From: Pseudomonas abietaniphila
GTDB lineage: Bacteria > Pseudomonadota > Gammaproteobacteria > Pseudomonadales > Pseudomonadaceae
Direction: 5' to 3'
Assembly: GCF_039697315.1 (NCBI RefSeq)
Contig: NZ_CP155619.1
Location: 4,216,001-4,280,000 of the forward strand
Length of the DNA stretch: 64,000 bases
Part shown: piece after piece, positions 1 through 8,506 of the stretch
Numbering within the stretch: position 1 is the stretch's first letter
Layout: the number at the start of each line of letters is the position of its first letter
Translations under genes and position numbers: made by a program
Notes under the pieces: generated by a model
Seen by the model: the letters and a program-made list of their open reading frames with translations, nothing else
The model's database searches: none
What the model was told of the DNA's origin: nothing

Positions 1-301
1 AGCCCGAGCTGTAGTCGACAATGGTGCCTTGCACCCAGTTGATACGGCGTGGATCGCGATCGACCACGACGCCGTTCTCGCTACGGCTGAAATTGCCGCC
101 GCGACGCAGCAGTTCGTTGGCGTACCAGTTCTTGGTCGAACCGGTGATCTTCGAGTCTTCGAGGAAGCCTTTGGCTTCGCTCTGGGCGTTGGAGGTGGCC
201 AGTGTGGTCGGAACGAATTCCTGACTGGTTGGCTCTGCCTGGGCCGCGACGCTTACTGCGATCAGGGACAAGGCGAATACAGCGGTGCTGGCTTTTTTCA
301 C
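1..301 (-). CDS. OprD-family outer-membrane porin, N-terminal part (cut by window edge)
   Basis: Only the first 100 codons are inside the window; the rest lies to the left. The start is GTG at 301-299, preceded by GGGAG about nine bases upstream. A signal peptide covers about residues 1-21, with a basic start (KKAS), a hydrophobic core and AQA at the cleavage site. The mature start, with QSEAKGFLEDS, then KNWYANELLRRGG and a WVQG segment, is the usual opening of OprD-family substrate-specific porins. Three dipeptide-binding protein genes sit directly upstream on the same strand. In other pseudomonads an OprD-type porin in this position (OpdP) admits small peptides, so peptide uptake is the likely role; this is inferred from context. 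The roughly 155-base gap to the next gene contains short GC-rich inverted repeats. Confidence 0.85.
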   Translation of the reverse strand, partial: MKKASTAVFALSLIAVSVAAQAEPTSQEFVPTTLATSNAQSEAKGFLEDSKITGSTKNWYANELLRRGGNFSRSENGVVVDRDPRRINWVQGTIVDYSSG

Positions 302-456
302 GTTTTGAAGCTCCCGATTACTGCTTTTATAGAGGCCGGCTTTTATGGGTTAGCCGGCTTTGGTGGTGCGGCCTTGTGGGCCTTTTTTGCTCGATTCCGC
401 GGATCGCGGATAAAGCGCTGCCAAAGACGCGACGCGCCTCTGGCATGGGTTAACGA

Positions 457-2070
457 TTAATCGGCGATGCTCACGCCTGAGAAGTTGTTGCGATTGAACG
501 GGCTGACCAGAAAGCCTTTCACGTTGGCTCGCAGCGGCTGAATCACCGTCGAGTGGGCGATCGGTGTGATCGGAACCTGGCTTTTAAGGTAATGCTGGGC
601 CTGCTGGTAAAGGCTGATGCGCTGATCTTTGTCGGCAGTGGAGACGGCTGATTTGATCAAGGCGTCGTATTTCTCGTCGCACCACATCGAGTAGTTGTTG
701 CCACCAATCGACGCGCAGCTGTAAAGCGTGCCCATCCAGTTGTCCGGGTCACCGTTGTCACCGGTCCAGCCGATCAGCGAGATATCGTGCTCGCCGTTCT
801 TGCTGCGCTTGAGGTACTCGCCCCATTCGTAACTGACGATGGTGGCCTTGATGCCGACCTTGGCCCAGTCGGCCTGAAGCATTTGCGCCATCAGTTTGGC
901 GTTGGGGTTATAGGGGCGTTGGACGGGCATTGCCCACAGGGTCAGTTCGGTGCCTTCCTTGACGCCCGCCGCACGCAGCAACTCCCTGGCTTTCTCGGGG
1001 TTGTATGGCGCGTCCTTGACGGTGTCGTCGAACGACCATTGGGTCGGCGGCATGGCGTTCTGCGCCAATTGACCCGCGCCCTGGTACACCGCATCGATGA
1101 TGGCTTTCTTGTCGACGGCCATGTCCAGCGCCTGTCGAACCTGAAGATTGTCCAACGGCGCGTGACGCACGTTGTAGGCGATGTAACCGAGGTTGAAGCC
1201 GGGCTTCTCGATCACCTTCAAGTGTTTGTCGGCCTTGATCGACTCAATGTCGGCGGGACGAGGATTGAGGGTGACCTGGCATTCGTTCTTTTTGAGTTTC
1301 TGGATGCGAACCGAGGCATCGGTATTGATGGCAAAGATCAGCTGGTCAATTTTAACCCTGCTCGGGTCCCAGAACTGTTTGTTGGCGACATAACGAATTT
1401 GCGAATCTTTCTGATAACGCTGAAAGATAAAAGGTCCGGTACCAATCGGCGATTGGTTTATATCGCGAACATTGCCCGATGCCATCAGTTTGTCAGCATA
1501 CTCAGCGGAAAGAATAGACGCGAAGTTCATCGCTATATTCTGGATGAATGCCGCATCCACTTTGTTCAACGAAAACACAACGGTCATGGGGCCGGTTTTT
1601 TCAACCGACTTTATATTCTTGTCCAGACCCATGCTGGTGAAGTACGGAAACTCGGTCGGGTAGGCAACGCGAAACGGATGATCCTTGTGCAGCATGCGAT
1701 TGAATGTGAACAGCACATCGTCGGCGTTGAAGTCGCGGGTCGGCGTGAACGTCTTGTTGCTGTGGAATTTCACGCCCTCACGCAGGTGAAACGTATAGCT
1801 CAAGCCGTCAGCGGAGATGTCCCAGCTCGTCGCCAACGCAGGCACGACGCTGGTCTGGCCGCGCTCGAACTCGGCCAACCGGTTGTAGATCGGCTCGGCC
1901 GCGTCGTTATCGGTGCCCGAGGTGTATTGACCGATGTCGAAGCCTGCGGGACTGCCTTCAGAGCAAAACACCAGACTCTTGGTCGCGGCCTGTGTAACCG
2001 TAGTAGTGGCTAATAGCCCAGCAGCTAACCCGGTCATTAATAATGACGACACAACAATATTCTTTCTCAT
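457..2070 (-). CDS. dppA: DppA-like dipeptide ABC transporter substrate-binding protein, divergent copy
   Basis: A 537-residue periplasmic solute-binding protein of the SBP_bac_5 family, the size of E. coli DppA. The start at 2070 follows AAGGA six bases upstream and gives a clean signal peptide ending near TVTQA (residue 28); a longer reading frame upstream has no such support. Family landmarks are CSEGSPAGFD just after the signal, TYTFHLREGVKFH, WAMPVQRPYNPN and GDNGDPDNW; the Asp in the last motif corresponds to the residue that binds the peptide amino terminus in DppA. It would hand dipeptides to a DppBCDF permease, which is not in the window. Of the three copies it is the most divergent (for example NKQFWDPSRVKID where the other two read NKDYWKPEDVK). 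The part near 1440-1640 is visibly more AT-rich than the flanks. Confidence 0.93.
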   Translation of the reverse strand: MRKNIVVSSLLMTGLAAGLLATTTVTQAATKSLVFCSEGSPAGFDIGQYTSGTDNDAAEPIYNRLAEFERGQTSVVPALATSWDISADGLSYTFHLREGVKFHSNKTFTPTRDFNADDVLFTFNRMLHKDHPFRVAYPTEFPYFTSMGLDKNIKSVEKTGPMTVVFSLNKVDAAFIQNIAMNFASILSAEYADKLMASGNVRDINQSPIGTGPFIFQRYQKDSQIRYVANKQFWDPSRVKIDQLIFAINTDASVRIQKLKKNECQVTLNPRPADIESIKADKHLKVIEKPGFNLGYIAYNVRHAPLDNLQVRQALDMAVDKKAIIDAVYQGAGQLAQNAMPPTQWSFDDTVKDAPYNPEKARELLRAAGVKEGTELTLWAMPVQRPYNPNAKLMAQMLQADWAKVGIKATIVSYEWGEYLKRSKNGEHDISLIGWTGDNGDPDNWMGTLYSCASIGGNNYSMWCDEKYDALIKSAVSTADKDQRISLYQQAQHYLKSQVPITPIAHSTVIQPLRANVKGFLVSPFNRNNFSGVSIAD

Positions 2071-2411
2071 GACAATCCTTATCGTCTGGAACGTGAATAA
2101 CCAGCAATAGCGGGGGAAACTCCTAGGCAATCGTTTGCGCAAATGGAGTTTCAACGGCTACGGGAGAACCCGACCGACCGATAAACGACACATATCAGGT
2201 GCGGGAACTCGAGAAGGTATGTCCGTCGAGCCGCACAGTAAATAGTTCCGAGTGCTTCAATGTTTGTAGGAAAAATGCATATCGTTAGTAGGCAAATTCT
2301 TTGCGCAACACATTACTCATCTAACGATATTCAATTTCATTATGAATCGCGCGCATAACGACACGGTCGCATTACCCGAAGGTAACGCGACCGTGAAGTC
2401 ATATAGAGGTA
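2071..2411. other. Intergenic spacer between two dppA-like genes
   Basis: A spacer of 341 bases with no supported gene. It is more AT-rich than its surroundings, especially 2260-2350, and so probably holds the promoter of the binding-protein gene at 457-2070. The end nearest the upstream gene carries a strong hairpin, listed separately. No REP-type repeat is seen here. Confidence 0.6.
2362..2395 (-). terminator. Strong UUCG-capped hairpin after a dppA-like gene
   Basis: Read on the minus strand, directly after the stop of the 2412-4040 gene, CACGGTCGCGTTACC pairs with GGTAATGCGACCGTG around a TTCG loop closed by C-G. All 15 positions pair, one as G-U. No run of T follows, so it may stop or pause transcription weakly, or protect the 3' end of the abundant binding-protein mRNA. 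Confidence 0.6.
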
Positions 2412-4040
2412 TTACTTACCGCTGACGCTCACACCGTAGAACGAGTTCAGACCGAATGGGCTGATCTTGAAGTCCTGAACTTCCTTACGCATCGGCTGAT
2501 AAACAGTCGAGTGCGCAATCGGGGTCATAGGGACTGCGTCCTTGAGCAAGTGCTGAGCCTGTTTGTACAGCTCGGTGCGCTTGGCCTGGTCGGTGGTTTC
2601 CTTGGCCTGGTGGATCAAGGTGTCGAAAGGCTTGTCGCACCACTTGGCGAAGTTGTTGCCGTTGACGGCGTCGCAACCGAACAGCGTGCCCAGCCAGTTG
2701 TCCGGGTCACCGTTGTCGCCGCTCCAGCCAATCAGCATCGCGCCGTTTTCGCCCGCTTTGGCGCGCTTGATGTATTCGCCCCACTCATAGGAAACGATCT
2801 TGGCGTTGATGCCGATCTTCTTCCAGTCGTTCTGGAGCATTTCAGCCATCAGCTTGGCGTTCGGGTTGTACGGACGCTGAACCGGCATCGCCCACAGGGT
2901 GATTTCGGTGCCTTCAGCCACGCCTGCTTTTTTCAGCAGCTCTTTGGCCTTGGCGACGTCGTACGGAGCGTCCTTGATGGTGGTGTCATAGGACCACTGA
3001 GTCGGCGGCATGGCGTTGACGGCCAGCTGACCTGCACCCTGATACACCGCGTCGATGATGGCTTTTTTGTCGACAGCCATGTCCAGCGCCTGGCGAACTT
3101 CCAGCTTGGCCAGCGGGTTTGGCTTGGTCTCGCCCTTGATGGTCGGCATCACGTTGTAGGCGATGTAGCCCAGGTTGAAGCCCGCCTGATCAGGCATCTT
3201 CAGCGCCGGGTCAGCCTTCAGCGGAGCGAGGTCCGCAGGACGTGGGTAAGCGGTGATCTGGCATTCGCCTTTCTTCAGCTTCTGTGCGCGGACCGAAGCG
3301 TCGGTGGTGATGGCGAAAATCAGGTTGTCGACTTTGACGTCTTCAGGCTTCCAGTAGTCCTTGTTTCCGGTGAAACGGATGTTGGAGTCTTTCTGGTAGC
3401 TCTTGAACACGAACGGACCAGTGCCGATTGGCTTCTGGTTGATGTCTTCGGCCTTGCCTTCCTTGAGCAGCTGGGCGGCGTATTCAGCGGACTGAATGGA
3501 CGCGAAGCTCATCGCCAGGTTCTGAATGAACGCAGCGTCAACGGTGGCCAGGGTCATTTTGACGGTGTGGTCGTCAATCTTCTCGATCTTGGTGATGTTG
3601 GTGTCCATCGCCATGTCGGTGAAGTACGGGAATTCGGTCGGGTACGCCTTACGGAACGGATCGTCCTTGTTGATCATGCGGTTGAACGTGAACAGCACGT
3701 CATCGGCATTGAAGGTACGGGTCGGTTTGAAGTACGGCGTGGTGTGGAACTTGACGCCTTCACGCAAGTGGAAGGTGTAGGTCAGGCCGTCCGGGGAAAC
3801 GTCCCAGCTGGTGGCCAGGCCTGGAATAACGGCGGTGCCGCCACGTTCGAACTGGCTCAAGCGGTTGAAGACGGTCTCGGCCGAAGCATCGAAGTCGGTA
3901 CCGGTGGTGTATTGACCTGGGTCGAAACCAGCGGGGCTGCCTTCGGAGCAGAACACCAGGTTCGATGCTGCTTGAGCGAAGGGAGCGCTGGCGATCAAAC
4001 CTGCGCCGATAAGAAACGGAATGACCGCTTTTTTGAGCAT
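2412..4040 (-). CDS. dppA: DppA-like dipeptide ABC transporter substrate-binding protein
   Basis: A 542-residue SBP_bac_5 protein. The start at 4040 is preceded by GAGG and gives the signal peptide MLKKAVIPFLIGAGL...FAQA, cleaved near residue 24; upstream in-frame Met codons would put a long charged stretch before the signal and are rejected. Conserved marks are CSEGSPAGFDPGQ, TYTFHLREGVKFH, WAMPVQRPYNPN and GDNGDPDNW. It is most like the neighbour at 4327-5925: both carry FASIQSAEYAAQLLKEGKA and NKDYWKPEDVK, which points to a recent duplication. An extra short loop (KGETKPNP, about residues 307-314) is absent from the other two copies. Expected role: periplasmic peptide binding with its own peptide preference. 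Confidence 0.93.
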   Translation of the reverse strand: MLKKAVIPFLIGAGLIASAPFAQAASNLVFCSEGSPAGFDPGQYTTGTDFDASAETVFNRLSQFERGGTAVIPGLATSWDVSPDGLTYTFHLREGVKFHTTPYFKPTRTFNADDVLFTFNRMINKDDPFRKAYPTEFPYFTDMAMDTNITKIEKIDDHTVKMTLATVDAAFIQNLAMSFASIQSAEYAAQLLKEGKAEDINQKPIGTGPFVFKSYQKDSNIRFTGNKDYWKPEDVKVDNLIFAITTDASVRAQKLKKGECQITAYPRPADLAPLKADPALKMPDQAGFNLGYIAYNVMPTIKGETKPNPLAKLEVRQALDMAVDKKAIIDAVYQGAGQLAVNAMPPTQWSYDTTIKDAPYDVAKAKELLKKAGVAEGTEITLWAMPVQRPYNPNAKLMAEMLQNDWKKIGINAKIVSYEWGEYIKRAKAGENGAMLIGWSGDNGDPDNWLGTLFGCDAVNGNNFAKWCDKPFDTLIHQAKETTDQAKRTELYKQAQHLLKDAVPMTPIAHSTVYQPMRKEVQDFKISPFGLNSFYGVSVSGK

Positions 4041-4326
4041 GGTGGCCTCAGTTGTTGTCATTTTTTGATTGAGGGGTACGGGCTTTTTGAGCCGACCCCG
4101 CGGATACTTATGCAGGCGCCATACCCAAAGCAAGATACTGGCGCCAATCGAGTGTCAAAGAGTGGCACGAACGTACACGAATGTCGCAAAACTATAATTT
4201 CTGACGCTGTTGAACGTTTGCGTGTCGCATATCGACATCTTTGTTGCACTATTGGGGTGCGTCGCAACGTGGCGAATGCACCCGCTTGAGCCACAAGTGT
4301 TACTTCACTGTTGGTTTTCTGTGGTG

Positions 4327-5925
4327 CTATCTGGCCAGGCTTACCCCGTAGAAGGGCGTCAGGCCGAACGGGCTGAGCTTGAAGTCCTGCACCTCCTTGC
4401 GCATGGGCTGAAAGACTTTCGAGTTGGCGATCGGAGTGATCGGCACGTCGTTTTTCAGAATGTTCTGCGCCTGCTGATACAGCTTGATCCGCTCGTTGCG
4501 ATCGCTGGTCAGCTTGGCCTGGGTCACCAGCTTGTCGTAACCGGTGTTGCACCATTTGGCGTAGTTGCTGCCGTTGACCGCTGCACAGCTGTAGAGCACG
4601 CCGAGCCAGTTGTCCGGGTCGCCGTTGTCACCTGTCCAACCATAGATCATCACGTCGTGTTCGCCAGCCTTGGCCCGCTTGATGTACTCGCCCCATTCGT
4701 AGCTGACGATGTTCGCCTTGATGCCGATCTTTGCCCAGTCGGACTGAATCATCTGCGCCGACATCCGTGCGTTCGGGTTGGAGGCGCGCTGCACGGTCAT
4801 CGCCCACAGATTGATTTGCGTACCGGGTGCGACGCCTGCTTCCTTGAGCAACTGCCGAGCTTTCTCCGGATCGTGAGGCGCGTCCTTGATGTTGGGGTCA
4901 TAGCTCCATTGCGCGGGCGGCAATGCGTTCTGCGCCAGTTGTCCCGCGCCCTGGTAAACCGCCTTGATGATGGCGGGCTTGTCGATGGCCATGTCCAGCG
5001 CCTGGCGGACCTTGAGCTGGTCAAGCGGCGGATGGGTCACGTTGTAGGCCAGGAAGCCCAGGTTGAAGCCAGCTTGGCTGAGCACCTTGAGGTTCGGGTC
5101 CTTCTGCGCTTCTTCAATGTCCTGTGGACGCGGATAGCCGCTGACCTGGCATTCGCCGGTCTTGAGCTTCTGCAAGCGGGTGGCGGCGTCCGTGTTGATC
5201 GAAAAGATCAGGTTGTCGAGCTTCACGTCTTCCGGCTTCCAGTAGTCCTTATTGCCGGTATACCGGATCTGCGCGTCCTTCTGATAGCGCTTGAACACGA
5301 ACGGTCCCGTGCCGATCGGCTTCTGATTGATGTCGCCAGCCTTGCCTTCCTTGAGCAATTGGGCGGCATATTCCGCCGACTGAATGGACGCGAAACTCAT
5401 GGCCAGATTCTGAATGAACGCCGCATCGATGTTGTTCAGGTGAAACCGGACGGTTTGATCGTCAACTTTTTCGACCTGTTTGATCGTCGTGTTCATGCCC
5501 ATGTCGGTGAAGTAGGGCGACTCGGACGGATACGCCTTGCGGAAAGGATTGTCAGCATTGAGCAGGCGATTGAAGGTGAACAGCACGTCGTCGGCATTGA
5601 AGGTGCGCGTCGGCGTGAAGTAATCGGTGGTGTGGAATTTCACGTTTTCACGCAAGTGGAAGGTGTAGGTCAGTCCGTCATCGGACACTTCCCATTGCGT
5701 TGCCAGACCTGGCTCGACTTCGGTGCCTCCGCGCTTGAACTGCGTCAGCCGGTTGAAGACAGTTTCCGCCGACGCGTCGAACTCGGTCCCGCTGGTGTAC
5801 TGACTGGGATCGAAGCCGGCCGGGCTGGCTTCGGAGCAATAGACCAGGGTGCTGGCAGCCTGGACGGATGGCACGCAAAGCGCCATGGCGGCGGCCAGCA
5901 GCAGTGGCTTGAAGGTTTTTTCCAT
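4327..5925 (-). CDS. dppA: DppA-like dipeptide ABC transporter substrate-binding protein
   Basis: A 532-residue periplasmic binding protein and the first of three tandem paralogues in transcription order. The start at 5925 has GAGG upstream and begins MEKTFKPLLLAAAMAL with cleavage after SVQA. It has CSEASPAGFDPSQ, TYTFHLRENVKFH and GDNGDPDNW. Where the other copies read WAMPVQRPYNPNA this one reads WAMTVQRASNPNA, a change next to the ligand-facing region that may alter which peptides it prefers (inference). A 286-base spacer separates it from the next copy, so each copy may be transcribed separately. Confidence 0.93.
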   Translation of the reverse strand: MEKTFKPLLLAAAMALCVPSVQAASTLVYCSEASPAGFDPSQYTSGTEFDASAETVFNRLTQFKRGGTEVEPGLATQWEVSDDGLTYTFHLRENVKFHTTDYFTPTRTFNADDVLFTFNRLLNADNPFRKAYPSESPYFTDMGMNTTIKQVEKVDDQTVRFHLNNIDAAFIQNLAMSFASIQSAEYAAQLLKEGKAGDINQKPIGTGPFVFKRYQKDAQIRYTGNKDYWKPEDVKLDNLIFSINTDAATRLQKLKTGECQVSGYPRPQDIEEAQKDPNLKVLSQAGFNLGFLAYNVTHPPLDQLKVRQALDMAIDKPAIIKAVYQGAGQLAQNALPPAQWSYDPNIKDAPHDPEKARQLLKEAGVAPGTQINLWAMTVQRASNPNARMSAQMIQSDWAKIGIKANIVSYEWGEYIKRAKAGEHDVMIYGWTGDNGDPDNWLGVLYSCAAVNGSNYAKWCNTGYDKLVTQAKLTSDRNERIKLYQQAQNILKNDVPITPIANSKVFQPMRKEVQDFKLSPFGLTPFYGVSLAR

Positions 5926-5941
5926 GTGAACCTCATACAAA

Positions 5942-5996
5942 TGCGGCATTCGCGCCTGAATTCATCGACGGATGATAGACAGCGGAGAATGCCGCA
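5942..5996 (-). terminator. Stem-loop between the Het-C gene and the dppA cluster
   Basis: TGCGGCATTC (5942-5951) and GAATGCCGCA (5987-5996) are perfectly complementary over ten bases with a 35-base loop. On the minus strand the stem is followed by TTTGTATG. It lies between the stop of the Het-C gene and the start of the first dppA-like gene and may separate the two transcription units. Confidence 0.4.
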
Positions 5997-6029
5997 CGGT
6001 TGTATCGGCTTACAAGGTCATGCGGGCCA

Positions 6030-8252
6030 TCAGCGGAGCAGGCCCAGCATCTTCATGATCATGCGTGCAGTGGCGCCTCCGGGCTTGAAGTTTTGCATTT
6101 GCCAGATCGGCGAATTGCTGTCCAGCATCTCGCCCCGAAGGAAGTCAAGGTAAGCCACGCTGTCCTTTCTCAGCTGTTCTTTTACGTTGTCTGCGGTTTG
6201 CGCCATGCGCTGGCTGATGGTGGCCAGCTCGGTCTTGGACTCGGCTCTGTGGATTTCATGCTTATTGTCCGCGGCCCAGCCTGAGACGACCGGGTCCTGC
6301 CAGTCACTGTCCAGCGGATGTCGGAAGTAGCTAGACGCAACCGCTGACGGATCAGTCCCGTGATCGCCGTGCCAGTACCGGTTCATGGCGAAACCCACGC
6401 TGCGTACCGCGTTGCCCGCCAGCAATGCCGCCAGAAGGTGGAGAGGGTGATCGGCATGATCCTTGGCCAACTGCGAATGAGTGGGATCGGTGGAGCCGTT
6501 GGTATTCGGGTCTTCGCCATAACGGGTTTGCCAGTCATCGACGTGGTTGCCCAGCAGCTTGAGCATGTCGTGCTGGATGATGCCGACCGCGTTGCCGACG
6601 ACGGCATTGGCACCCTTCAGGTAGTGCGCACATCGTTGCAGGTATTCGACCATGGGGAGACCGACCCAGGCATCACGTTCTGAGAGGAACGCCTGGTAGA
6701 TTTCCAGGTAACGCGGGTTTTTATGTTCTTCAAGCAGAATCAACAGAATCTGCTCTCGCTCGCTGCGCTCTCCCGGCCTGAGGGGTTGATAGGCGACTGT
6801 GTCCAGGCCGAACAGCACCTCACCCAGCGGTTCCGCGAGGCTGGCAATCACATCGGTGGGGCCGAACATGCCGGTCACCAGTGGCAGGCCAGCTTTGCAG
6901 TTTGCCGGTGACGTCCAGGGCACCACCTGGGTGTAGCCATTCTTGATCAGGCTCAACTCGACAAAGTTGGAGTGCGCGAAGAAGTCTTCAAGCACATGAA
7001 GCGCCGAGCCGAATGCGCGCATGCCTTTGGGCGTCGGACCAGCCTTCATCGCCGTGTGCAGTTCGGACGCCATGAAACGTTCAGAGCGCGCCAGGTAGCG
7101 TTTCATCGACGTGTCGTAATCCACCTCCAGCAGCGGATCGCCGGGGAGCACCAACGGCTCGAAGTCGGGGTCGCGCAGTCTGGGGTCCGAAGTGGCCGAA
7201 CCGCTGGATTTCGGGTTGTCGATGTGCTCCGAGGGGCGGTAGACGCCGAGTATTTCCGGCGTGACCCTGAAGTGCTCCGGCGCTGCTTTGCGCAAGTGGC
7301 CGAAGGGTTTTATCGACAGCACGTCGACGATACGGGTAAGCGCCTCACGCGAGAGCACATCGGGAAAGTTTTTCGGCATGCTGGCCGCACGAACCAGCTT
7401 GGGGTCCAGCAGCTGTGAATAGTCACGCAGCCAGTTGCCGAAGTAGATTTTATCCCGCTCCTCCGAGTTGAACCCGGCGGCCTCCAGGGCTTTTTCGATC
7501 TGCCGGTGCGTCATGTGGTCGTTGTGACCGTGACCTGCTTCGAAGGCTTCACGATCGGGATTGTCGAGCTTGATCTCCTGATAGGGGCGGCCATGGATGT
7601 CCGCGCCCAGCGCCAGGGCTTTTTGCCAGCTGACGCCGAGCGGTTCAGGACGGGCGTTGTAAAGCAGGTCGGAGTAGAAGCCCAGCAGCAGTTCGTCGGG
7701 CTTGTCGGGATGGAACAGCCAATCGTCCATCTGCGGTCGATCTTCGGGCTTGAAGACTTCCAGCATGCTCAATGCGAAGCGGCCTCCTTCCTCACGCGGT
7801 GCGTCAGGTGCAAGGGTGGGCATTCCGTGTTCATCCTTGTCGCACAGATCCTGGCGCAGAACATTGTCGATATGGTGACCGAACTCGTGCAGCAGGATCA
7901 CCAGCAGGTACACGTCTCGGTCCGCCTCTGGGTCCGGAGCGAACATGATGGCTTCCATGATCCCGGAGTTGATGCGAATGATGCGATCACGGTTGTCGTA
8001 GTCGGCCATGACCGGACCGCCCTGGACGGGCTCGATATGAGGCGGATGAATGAAGCCCGCCAGCAATGCGTTTCTCAGTGCCGCGTAGGTATGCCTTGGG
8101 ATGTCGTTGCCGAACACCGGGCGCATCAGGGCGTCGAATTCATCTTCATCCTTGAGCCTGGCGATGTTGGTAAGGTAATCCAGCGCGAACGTGCTTTTGA
8201 AATATTCGCCGGCCGCCGGGGTTTGCGGGCGGTAGAACACTATTTTGTCCAT
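6030..8252 (-). CDS. Het-C domain protein with N-terminal HExxH metalloprotease-like motif
   Basis: A 740-residue protein without signal peptide or clear membrane segment. Residues 122-127 are HEFGHH, a zinc-metalloprotease HExxH signature at the end of a hydrophobic helix (VYLLVILL); acidic residues near 154 could be a third ligand. The body matches the Het-C family (fungal heterokaryon-incompatibility C and bacterial relatives): THRQIEKAL (248-256), YFGNWLRDYSQ (270-280), HVLEDFFAHSNFVEL (419-433) and THSQLAKDH (591-599). The conserved His and Asp residues recall the metal site of the phospholipase C/P1 nuclease fold. The real activity is unknown. The flanking genes (SIMPL protein, dppA) are adjacent in PAO1 as I remember it, so this gene looks inserted. 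A bacterial toxin or effector role is possible, but no secretion or immunity gene is next to it. Confidence 0.82.
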   Translation of the reverse strand: MDKIVFYRPQTPAAGEYFKSTFALDYLTNIARLKDEDEFDALMRPVFGNDIPRHTYAALRNALLAGFIHPPHIEPVQGGPVMADYDNRDRIIRINSGIMEAIMFAPDPEADRDVYLLVILLHEFGHHIDNVLRQDLCDKDEHGMPTLAPDAPREEGGRFALSMLEVFKPEDRPQMDDWLFHPDKPDELLLGFYSDLLYNARPEPLGVSWQKALALGADIHGRPYQEIKLDNPDREAFEAGHGHNDHMTHRQIEKALEAAGFNSEERDKIYFGNWLRDYSQLLDPKLVRAASMPKNFPDVLSREALTRIVDVLSIKPFGHLRKAAPEHFRVTPEILGVYRPSEHIDNPKSSGSATSDPRLRDPDFEPLVLPGDPLLEVDYDTSMKRYLARSERFMASELHTAMKAGPTPKGMRAFGSALHVLEDFFAHSNFVELSLIKNGYTQVVPWTSPANCKAGLPLVTGMFGPTDVIASLAEPLGEVLFGLDTVAYQPLRPGERSEREQILLILLEEHKNPRYLEIYQAFLSERDAWVGLPMVEYLQRCAHYLKGANAVVGNAVGIIQHDMLKLLGNHVDDWQTRYGEDPNTNGSTDPTHSQLAKDHADHPLHLLAALLAGNAVRSVGFAMNRYWHGDHGTDPSAVASSYFRHPLDSDWQDPVVSGWAADNKHEIHRAESKTELATISQRMAQTADNVKEQLRKDSVAYLDFLRGEMLDSNSPIWQMQNFKPGGATARMIMKMLGLLR

Positions 8253-8471
8253 TTGAAATCTTCATCCTTGAAGTAAAAAGAGCACACAGACCGATGCCAG
8301 ACGTTCATCACCGGCGTGGCTTGTGTGCGTAAGCGTTTGGGGTGAGCCGTTGATTCTATGGATTCGGGAGGCGGGGAAAATCAGCAGACTCGCCGGGCGG
8401 TGTAGGCCGAGGATTCAGGACTGTGAGGAGGCTGCGACCGGGAGAGGGAAAACGGGAGCGGAGCGGGGAGG

Positions 8472-8502
8472 AAACGGCGGCAACCCTTGGCTGCCGCCGT
8501 TT
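8472..8502 (-). terminator. Rho-independent-type terminator after the SIMPL gene
   Basis: AAACGGCGGCA (8472-8482) and TGCCGCCGTTT (8492-8502) form a perfect 11-bp stem with a 9-base loop, starting just past the stop codon at 8507. A-rich and T-rich flanks on the two sides could make it work in both directions. Confidence 0.75.
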
Positions 8503-8506
8503 TGCG

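Noticed and set aside
4210..6153. Plus-strand 647-codon reading frame
   Set aside because: Antisense to a clear dppA-like gene; its length comes from high GC and codon bias of the true gene. The translation is Arg/Val/His-rich without family motifs.
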